Source: an uncultured Eisenbergiella sp. (GTDB taxonomy: Bacteria > Bacillota > Clostridia > Lachnospirales > Lachnospiraceae). Taken from it: a DNA stretch of 10,467 nt. Made by a program: the position numbers and the translations under genes. The stretch spans positions 1-10,467 of the forward strand of contig CARDPF010000099.1 in assembly GCA_948960675.1 (NCBI GenBank), in the 5' to 3' direction. This document shows positions 5,068 to 10,467 of this stretch, one piece after another (position 1 is the stretch's first letter; the number at the start of each line of letters is the position of its first letter). Under the pieces are notes generated by a model that was not told where the DNA came from, ran no database searches, and saw nothing but the letters and a program-made list of their open reading frames with translations.

Positions 5068-6819
5068 ATGAAGAAAATTTGGGATAAAATGATGGTTCTG
5101 ATGAACCGGAAACAGAAATGGAAGATGGTGCAGATTCTGGTTCTGATGATCGTCGGCGCGGCGCTGGAGACGGCCAGCATCACCATGGTGCTTCCCGCAA
5201 TTCAGGTGATTATGGAGCCGGAGAGTCTGGAAGGGGACGGCATTGTGGCGCGGGCGTACCGGCTGACCGGGCTTGGAAGTGCGGTGCAGTTTACGGTGCT
5301 GATTTTGTGCCTGATCATTGTGGGCTTTGTGCTGAAAAACATTTTCCTGTATTTTCAGAATGTGGTACAGCTGCGGTTTGTGTACACGAACCAGTTTGAG
5401 ACGTCCCAGCGCATGATGATTAATTTTATGAAGCGTCCTTACGAATACTATTTAAATGCGGATACCTCCGTGATCCAGCGGATGATTACCTCGGACGTGA
5501 ACAATATGTACGGGCTGGTGCTGGCCAGTCTGCAGCTGGCCAGCGAGATCATCATTTTTGTGTTTCTGGTGTCCGTGCTGGTGGTGAAGGCGCCGCAGAT
5601 GATTTTGACCATTGCCGCCCTGCTGGTGGTCGTTCTTGTGGTGATCAAATGCGTGCTCAAGCCGATCATGTACCGGGTGGGACAGCAGAACCAGGATTAT
5701 TACAGCGGCTTGTACAAGTGGATCGAGGAAGCCGTCATGGGAATCAAGGAAATCAAGATTGCCAACAAGGAAAATTATTTTATTGTGGAGTACGGCAAAT
5801 GCGGGCAGGGGTATGTCAACGCCGTACAGAAATATAATATTTTTAACGCTACACCCCGTCTGCTTATCGAGACGGTGTGCATGGCCGGGCTGATTTTATA
5901 TCTGATTATTATGATTTTGTCCGGTGCGAGTATGGTGGATATGGTGGAGCAGATCGGGGTTTTTGCGATTGCAGCCATGCGTCTTTTGCCTTCTGCCAAC
6001 CGGATTAACAATTACCTGACCCAGATTTCCTATTTTGAACCGTTTTTCATGGGAGTGTCGGACGATTTGCAGGACGAAATCCATGATAAGGACATGGTCT
6101 ATGACATGGAGGTTTACCGCAGGAAAAAGGAAGTGGAAAAGCTTTCGGTGCGGGAAAAGATTGTGCTGGATGATATCGTTTACCGGTATCCGAATTCGGA
6201 GGCGCTCATTTTTGACCATGCCCACATGGAGATTCCGGTGGGGGCGTCGGTAGGGATTGTGGGAACCTCCGGTGCGGGCAAGACCACGATTGTGGACATT
6301 ATGCTGGGGCTTTTGGAGATTGCGCAGGGGCAGATTTTAGCGGACGGCACGGAGGTGCGGGAACACTATGAGGGCTGGCTGAAAAATATCGGTTATATTC
6401 CCCAGACAATTTTTATGATTGATTCCACCATCCGCAAGAATGTGGCGTTCGGTTATGCGGACGAGGACATTGACGACGAAAAGGTGTGGGAGGCTTTGAA
6501 AAAGGCCAGCCTGGATACGTTTGTGCGCGGGCTGCCGGAGGGACTGGACACCGGGATCGGCGAGAGGGGGATCCGGATTTCCGGCGGGCAGCGGCAGCGT
6601 ATCGGGATTGCCAGGGCCCTGTTTGAGGATCCGGAGGTGCTGGTGCTGGACGAAGCCACCAGCGCCCTGGATAATGAAACGGAAAGTGCGATTATGGAAT
6701 CCATCAACAGTCTGCACGGGCATAAAACGCTGGTGATCATCGCCCACCGCCTGCAGACCATTGAGAAATGCGATATCGTGTACCGTGTGGAACACGGGGA
6801 GATTTCCCGGGAACGCTGA
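5068..6819 (+). CDS. ABC exporter half-transporter (MsbA/PglK-like glycolipid flippase)
   Basis: A 583-residue fused membrane and ATPase protein expected to work as a homodimer. About six membrane segments are visible near residues 21-43, 71-95, 149-173, 177-197, 263-285 and 291-309, followed by a complete nucleotide-binding domain. That domain has Walker A GTSGAGKTT at 399-407, the Q-loop glutamine at 446 (YIPQ), signature ISGGQRQR at 504-511, Walker B VLVLDE at 524-529, and the switch histidine in IIAHRL at 560. All catalytic residues are intact. Sequence style (GIKEIKI before the fifth segment) and genomic context fit PglK/MsbA-type flippases that move lipid-linked sugars across the membrane. 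Peptide or drug export cannot be excluded from sequence alone. A TTG at 5041 would extend it by nine residues. The ATG at 5068 is preferred because GGGAAAGG precedes it and the gap to the sialyltransferase-like gene is then 23 bp. Confidence 0.9.
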   Translation: MKKIWDKMMVLMNRKQKWKMVQILVLMIVGAALETASITMVLPAIQVIMEPESLEGDGIVARAYRLTGLGSAVQFTVLILCLIIVGFVLKNIFLYFQNVVQLRFVYTNQFETSQRMMINFMKRPYEYYLNADTSVIQRMITSDVNNMYGLVLASLQLASEIIIFVFLVSVLVVKAPQMILTIAALLVVVLVVIKCVLKPIMYRVGQQNQDYYSGLYKWIEEAVMGIKEIKIANKENYFIVEYGKCGQGYVNAVQKYNIFNATPRLLIETVCMAGLILYLIIMILSGASMVDMVEQIGVFAIAAMRLLPSANRINNYLTQISYFEPFFMGVSDDLQDEIHDKDMVYDMEVYRRKKEVEKLSVREKIVLDDIVYRYPNSEALIFDHAHMEIPVGASVGIVGTSGAGKTTIVDIMLGLLEIAQGQILADGTEVREHYEGWLKNIGYIPQTIFMIDSTIRKNVAFGYADEDIDDEKVWEALKKASLDTFVRGLPEGLDTGIGERGIRISGGQRQRIGIARALFEDPEVLVLDEATSALDNETESAIMESINSLHGHKTLVIIAHRLQTIEKCDIVYRVEHGEISRER

Positions 6820-6868
6820 ACACGGGAAGGGGAAAATGGCGCAGGAATGACTGCGGAAGGGAGAGCGG

Positions 6869-7951
6869 ATGGGGAAGACCGCGCGGCAGGCCAATATAGA
6901 ATTGCTTCGGATCATAGCCATGTTCATGGTGGTGGTTATGCACTATCTGACTGCCACGATCGAGCCCGTGCCGGGAAACGGCGTGCATGCGTTTGATGTG
7001 GGATATGTGGTGGCTGAGTCGCTTTGCATTGTGGCGGTGAATGTTTATATGCTCATCAGCGGATATTTTTTGTCGGCAGGATCCTTTTGCCTGCGCAGGG
7101 TGGGACGGGTGCTGGCACAGACGCTGTTCTACACGGTTTTACTTCCGCCTGTGCTGGCGGTTTGCGGCGTATTGTCTTTTTCGGAGGTTTTTTCGGTTTA
7201 TCATATTTGGAATAGTATTTTTCCGGTACAATCCGGACATTATTGGTTTGTCACTGCATATGTGGTTTTATTGCTTTTTACCCCTTTTTTGAATGCAGCA
7301 GTGCAGCGGCTGGATAAAAAGGCGTTTTTGCAGGCGCTCTTGGCGCTTCTGGTATTTTTTAGCATCGGAAAGACGTTGAGCCCGCTGCAGTTTGCCACGG
7401 ACCGGTATGGTTACGATTTCGGATGGTTTATGGTGCTGTATCTGGCGGGCGGGTATCTGCGCAGATTCGGGTTTGGGGCTTTGAAAAATACAGGCAGGGG
7501 GCTGGCGCTCTATTTGGGATCGGCTGCCCTGACAGCGGGGGTGGAACTGCTTATCATGGTTTTGGATGAAAACGGGCTGCCCCTTACCTACTATCGGAGT
7601 GTCCCGTTTCACTATAATTATCTATTGAACCTGACAGGCGCGTTGGGATTATTTTCGGCTTTTTGGCATATGCATATCGGGGAGGGAAGGGCTGCCGGTT
7701 TTATCCGGTTTGTCAGTCCCGCCGTGTTCGGGGTGTATCTGATTCATGGGCAGGAGGACGTGGCGGTGCGCTGGTACGGCTGGGTCAGCGGCTTGGGTTT
7801 ACTGCTGGTGTATCCGCTGCGGCTGCTTTTGCACGTGTCGGCGGTATTTTGGATCTGCATTGGGATTGACAAGGTAAGGGGGCTGATTTTTAACCGGGCC
7901 AGTCGGCTCTTTGCGGCAAAGAAGGGGCTTCCGGGTGGGGACAGCGGCTAA
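6869..7951 (+). CDS. Acyltransferase-3 family membrane O-acyltransferase
   Basis: A 360-residue, almost entirely hydrophobic protein of the acyltransferase 3 family (OafA/WecH type), with about ten membrane spans. These enzymes typically move acetyl groups to sugars of surface polysaccharides. The family's active-site pattern is visible at the N-terminus: IELLRIIAMFMVVVMHYL, with R14 and H25 separated by ten residues. Later family signatures are YWFVTAYVVLLLFTPFLN at residues 125-142 and SPAVFGVYLIH at 283-293. The N-terminus also fits: a short polar lead-in (MGKTARQAN) then the first span. The ATG is preceded by AAGGGAG, 49 bp after the ABC gene stop. Likely role: O-acetylation of the glycan made by this locus. 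The acceptor and acyl group are not deducible from the sequence. Confidence 0.87.
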   Translation: MGKTARQANIELLRIIAMFMVVVMHYLTATIEPVPGNGVHAFDVGYVVAESLCIVAVNVYMLISGYFLSAGSFCLRRVGRVLAQTLFYTVLLPPVLAVCGVLSFSEVFSVYHIWNSIFPVQSGHYWFVTAYVVLLLFTPFLNAAVQRLDKKAFLQALLALLVFFSIGKTLSPLQFATDRYGYDFGWFMVLYLAGGYLRRFGFGALKNTGRGLALYLGSAALTAGVELLIMVLDENGLPLTYYRSVPFHYNYLLNLTGALGLFSAFWHMHIGEGRAAGFIRFVSPAVFGVYLIHGQEDVAVRWYGWVSGLGLLLVYPLRLLLHVSAVFWICIGIDKVRGLIFNRASRLFAAKKGLPGGDSG

Positions 7952-7983
7952 AAGAAAGCCTGAACCGCTGCAAAAGGGCAACA

Positions 7984-9759
7984 ATGATGATATGGGGTAT
8001 GGATATGAAGAGGCGATGCAAAAAGATAGCCGTAAATTATATATTTCCGCTGGTGCTGCTGTTGTATCCGCTGGGAAAAATCGGGCTGGGCATTGATCTG
8101 ACGGATTCCTGCTACGGTCTTGTGAATTTCCGGTTTTTTCCGCATGCGGGACGGGAGTGGACGGTGGCGACCTATCTGGCAAATGTGTTGGGCGCGTTTT
8201 TGATGCGCCTGCCCTTTGGGGATACGCTGATCGGTATACGGTTTTACACGGGACTTTTGGTGAGCGCCATGGCGCTGCTTTCCTATTACTTTCTGAAGGG
8301 AAAGATGCCTGCGTGGATTGCTTTTTTGGGCGAGGTAGTGGCGGTGAGCCTGTGCTGGATTCCCACCACCAGCCTGTACAATTATCTCACGTTTTTCCTG
8401 TTTTTGTGCGGCAGCGTTACGCTGTACCGGGGACTGGTCTGGAGAAGGCACCTACTGCTGGCGCTGGCCGGGGTGTTTTTGGGAATGAGCACGCTGACAA
8501 GGCTTCCCAACATACTGGAATGCGGATTGATTGTTGCGGTATTTTATTACGGACGGATCAAGAAAAAAACGGCGGGGGAAATCGGGAAGGATGTGGCGGC
8601 CTGTGTGGCAGGCTTTTTGGCAGCGTTTGCCATCGGCTATGCCGCAGTCTGCCTGCAGTTTGGTACGGATGCCTATGGGCAGATGTTGGCGGGGTTGTCC
8701 GGATATGGCGCCACGGATGCGACTTATTCGCCTCTTTCCATGGTCGGCGCTATCGCAGGGGCGTATCTGGTTTCCCTGAAATGGGTGTTTTTGCTGTTGG
8801 CGGCCGCAGCCATGGGTGTGGTGATGTTTTTGATCGCGCCGGGTCGGTTTGAAAAATGGAAAATGGGCGTCTACTTATGTATGCTTCCGGTTTTGCTGCG
8901 CCTGCTGTGGGGCCGGGGGATGTTTAACTTCCAGTACGCGTTTTACTGGAGCGTTTTTCAGTGGTGCATGGTGCTGCTGTACGCGGCCATCGGGCTGTGT
9001 CTGTGGGCGCTTTTCAATCCGGTGATTTTCCGGCGGGATAAGCTGCTGGCGCTGCTGGTACTGTTGGTGATTCTCATTACGCCCATTGGCAGTAACAATG
9101 AGACGTACCCGAATATGAACAATTTGTTTTTGGCAGCTCCGGTGACATTTTGGCTGGGCTACCGGGTGTACTTGACCCTGCGGCGCAAAGTGGAAGCGTT
9201 TCCCATACGGGCGATGTGCATTTTTGTGGCGGCGGTGCTTTTGGTGCAGAGTCTGGGGTTTGGAACCCATGCAGTGTTTAGGGACAGCATCGACGGACAA
9301 AAAAGGGACAGCCGTGTCCATGGAAACCGGAAGCTGGCCGGTGTGAGAACCAATGCGGCTAATGCGGAGTCATTGCAGGATGTGGTGGATTTTGTCAACC
9401 AAAATGTACAGGGGATCCAGACTGTGATTACCTTCGGGGATGTGCCCGGGTTTGGTTGGCTGTTTGATATGCCGTCTGAACTCTCCCATGACTGGCCGGA
9501 CATGAATACTTATCCGGTAGGGACGATGCGGCAGGATTTGGAGGGAGTGCGGTATAAAAACCATGGACTTCCGCTGATAATGATCAACCCTTCCAATGTG
9601 GATTTTGAGGATGGGCAGGAAAGCGCCAAATGGGAGCTGCTGCAGGACTTTATGGAAGAATACGGTTATGGGACGGCTCTGGATAACGGCACCTATCAGA
9701 TTTACTGGCAGATCAGCCAGGGTCAGGCCGAGACGACAGAAAGAGAGGAAAAGGATTGA
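7984..9759 (+). CDS. Polytopic membrane protein, probable GT-C-type glycosyltransferase
   Basis: A 591-residue protein with about 11-12 membrane spans between residues ~16 and 425, then a soluble C-terminal domain (~430-591). The first extracytoplasmic loop carries LGIDLTDSCYG at residues 35-45. An acidic residue in this loop is the usual catalytic feature of GT-C glycosyltransferases, which use polyprenyl-phosphate sugars outside the membrane. The C-terminal part contains VITFGDVPGFGWLFDMPSEL at 481-500, similar in character to the extracytoplasmic ends of mannosyltransferase-like (GT39/GT83) proteins. No precise family is recognised, so the function is inferred from topology, the loop motif and context. 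The ATG at 7984 has AAAGGG five nt before it, 32 bp after the acyltransferase stop. Nearby ATGs at 7987, 7999 and 8005 are alternatives. An O-antigen polymerase/ligase-like or purely structural role is possible. Confidence 0.6.
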   Translation: MMIWGMDMKRRCKKIAVNYIFPLVLLLYPLGKIGLGIDLTDSCYGLVNFRFFPHAGREWTVATYLANVLGAFLMRLPFGDTLIGIRFYTGLLVSAMALLSYYFLKGKMPAWIAFLGEVVAVSLCWIPTTSLYNYLTFFLFLCGSVTLYRGLVWRRHLLLALAGVFLGMSTLTRLPNILECGLIVAVFYYGRIKKKTAGEIGKDVAACVAGFLAAFAIGYAAVCLQFGTDAYGQMLAGLSGYGATDATYSPLSMVGAIAGAYLVSLKWVFLLLAAAAMGVVMFLIAPGRFEKWKMGVYLCMLPVLLRLLWGRGMFNFQYAFYWSVFQWCMVLLYAAIGLCLWALFNPVIFRRDKLLALLVLLVILITPIGSNNETYPNMNNLFLAAPVTFWLGYRVYLTLRRKVEAFPIRAMCIFVAAVLLVQSLGFGTHAVFRDSIDGQKRDSRVHGNRKLAGVRTNAANAESLQDVVDFVNQNVQGIQTVITFGDVPGFGWLFDMPSELSHDWPDMNTYPVGTMRQDLEGVRYKNHGLPLIMINPSNVDFEDGQESAKWELLQDFMEEYGYGTALDNGTYQIYWQISQGQAETTEREEKD

Positions 9760-10467
9760 AAAACGCAAATAAGCTGCCCTTTACCGGGCATGAGAAAATC
9801 CGGTTCAACGTACCACCTTTTACCGGAAAGGAATACGATTATATCCGGCAGGCTGTGGAGAATAAAAAAATCTGCGGGGACGGGGCATTTACGGCAAAGG
9901 CAAGTGCGTGGTTTGAAGAACGCACCGGCACGGCCAAGTGCCTGATGACCACCTCCTGCACCCACGCGCTGGAACTGGCAGCCCTGCTTTTAGATATTGG
10001 GCCGGGGGACGAGGTGATTATGCCTTCCTATACTTTTGTGTCCACGGCCAATGCGTTTGTGCTGCGGGGCGCGGTTCCCGTGTTTGTGGATATACGCCCG
10101 GACACCATGAATATTGACGAAAAATTGATTGAGGCCGCCGTTACGGAGAGGACAAAGGCTATTGTACCGGTGCATTATGCCGGGGTGGCCTGTGAGATGG
10201 ACACGATTTTGGAGATTGCAAAGCGCCATAACCTGTTCGTCATTGAGGACGCGGCGCAGGGGGTGATGGCCTCCTACAAAGGAAAACCGCTGGGAACCAT
10301 CGGGCATTTCGGGTGCTATAGCTTCCATGAGACCAAAAATTACAGCATGGGCGAGGGCGGCGCGTTGCTGATCCGGGACGCTGCTTATGTGGAGAGGGCG
10401 GAGATTTTTAGGGAGAAGGGAACGGACCGCAGTAAATATTACCGGGGACAGGTGGATAAGTACCGCT
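9756..10467 (+). CDS. wecE: dTDP-4-amino-4,6-dideoxygalactose transaminase (partial, C-terminus off the right edge)
   Basis: The first 237 residues of a DegT/DnrJ/EryC1/StrS-family, PLP-dependent sugar aminotransferase. The closest match by eye is WecE/RffA, which converts dTDP-4-keto-6-deoxyglucose to dTDP-4-amino-4,6-dideoxygalactose (Fuc4N) in the cytosol. Matching blocks are RFNVPPFTGKEYDY from residue 16, KICGDGAFT from residue 38, PGDEVIMPSYTFVSTANAFV at residues 83-102, and VPVHYAGVACEMDT at 137-150. EDAAQG at 164-169 includes the PLP-contacting Asp, and the Schiff-base lysine is K194 in SFHETKN. The start is a TTG at 9756 that overlaps the previous stop (TTGA), with GAGAGG seven nt upstream. 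No in-frame ATG exists until residue 64, inside the conserved fold, so the TTG is well supported. It is translationally coupled to the GT-C-like gene. About 140 residues are missing at the edge. Confidence 0.92.
   Translation, partial: MKNANKLPFTGHEKIRFNVPPFTGKEYDYIRQAVENKKICGDGAFTAKASAWFEERTGTAKCLMTTSCTHALELAALLLDIGPGDEVIMPSYTFVSTANAFVLRGAVPVFVDIRPDTMNIDEKLIEAAVTERTKAIVPVHYAGVACEMDTILEIAKRHNLFVIEDAAQGVMASYKGKPLGTIGHFGCYSFHETKNYSMGEGGALLIRDAAYVERAEIFREKGTDRSKYYRGQVDKYR

Noticed and set aside
6836..6850. Mini-frame ATG GCG CAG GAA TGA with a strong upstream GGAAGGGG, before the acyltransferase gene
   Set aside because: It has only four codons, and the spacing from the ribosome binding site is very short. 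It could be chance in a purine-rich leader, and nothing shows it is translated.
1..10467. CRISPR arrays, tRNA/rRNA genes and transposases
   Set aside because: No regularly spaced repeats, clover-leaf signatures, rRNA motifs or transposase-like proteins were found on either strand.

Overview
The window looks like part of the chromosome of a Clostridia (Lachnospiraceae-like) gut bacterium. The support is the near-balanced base composition, strong AGGAGG-type ribosome binding sites, short intergenic gaps within operons, extended -10 promoters and protein sequences typical of that group. This assignment is an inference from style; no marker gene is present.

Layout. (1) At the left edge (1-1033, minus strand) is a two-gene stretch, pseF then pseI, for making and CMP-activating pseudaminic acid. 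It runs off the left end, so pseI is partial. (2) A 394-bp divergent intergenic region (1034-1427) holds the pseF promoter, a terminator-like hairpin with no obvious gene to end, and a perfect 20-bp palindrome just before the next gene. (3) A lone plus-strand oleate hydratase gene (1428-3398) has an unusual hydrophobic N-terminal extension. (4) A 575-bp non-coding region (3399-3973) contains, in order, a ~157-bp imperfect palindromic repeat-like element, a strong stem-loop terminator, a 14-bp palindrome, a nested dyad and an extended -10 promoter. (5) A plus-strand operon (3974 to the right edge) encodes a sialyltransferase-like enzyme (GT52/polysialyltransferase type), an ABC exporter/flippase half-transporter, an acyltransferase-3 family membrane O-acyltransferase, a polytopic GT-C-like membrane protein, and a dTDP-4-amino-4,6-dideoxygalactose transaminase (WecE/RffA type, truncated by the window edge).

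Reading the genes together: the two flanking operons fit one surface-glycan locus. PseI and PseF supply CMP-pseudaminic acid. The sialyltransferase-fold protein is the natural candidate to transfer a CMP-nonulosonate. WecE points to a second amino sugar, of the Fuc4N type. The ABC protein could flip the lipid-linked glycan, and the two multi-pass enzymes could decorate or extend it outside the membrane. The oleate hydratase belongs to fatty-acid detoxification rather than glycan synthesis. It sits alone between terminator-like hairpins and next to a repeat-like element, so it may be an inserted cassette. No tRNA, rRNA, CRISPR array or transposase gene was seen.
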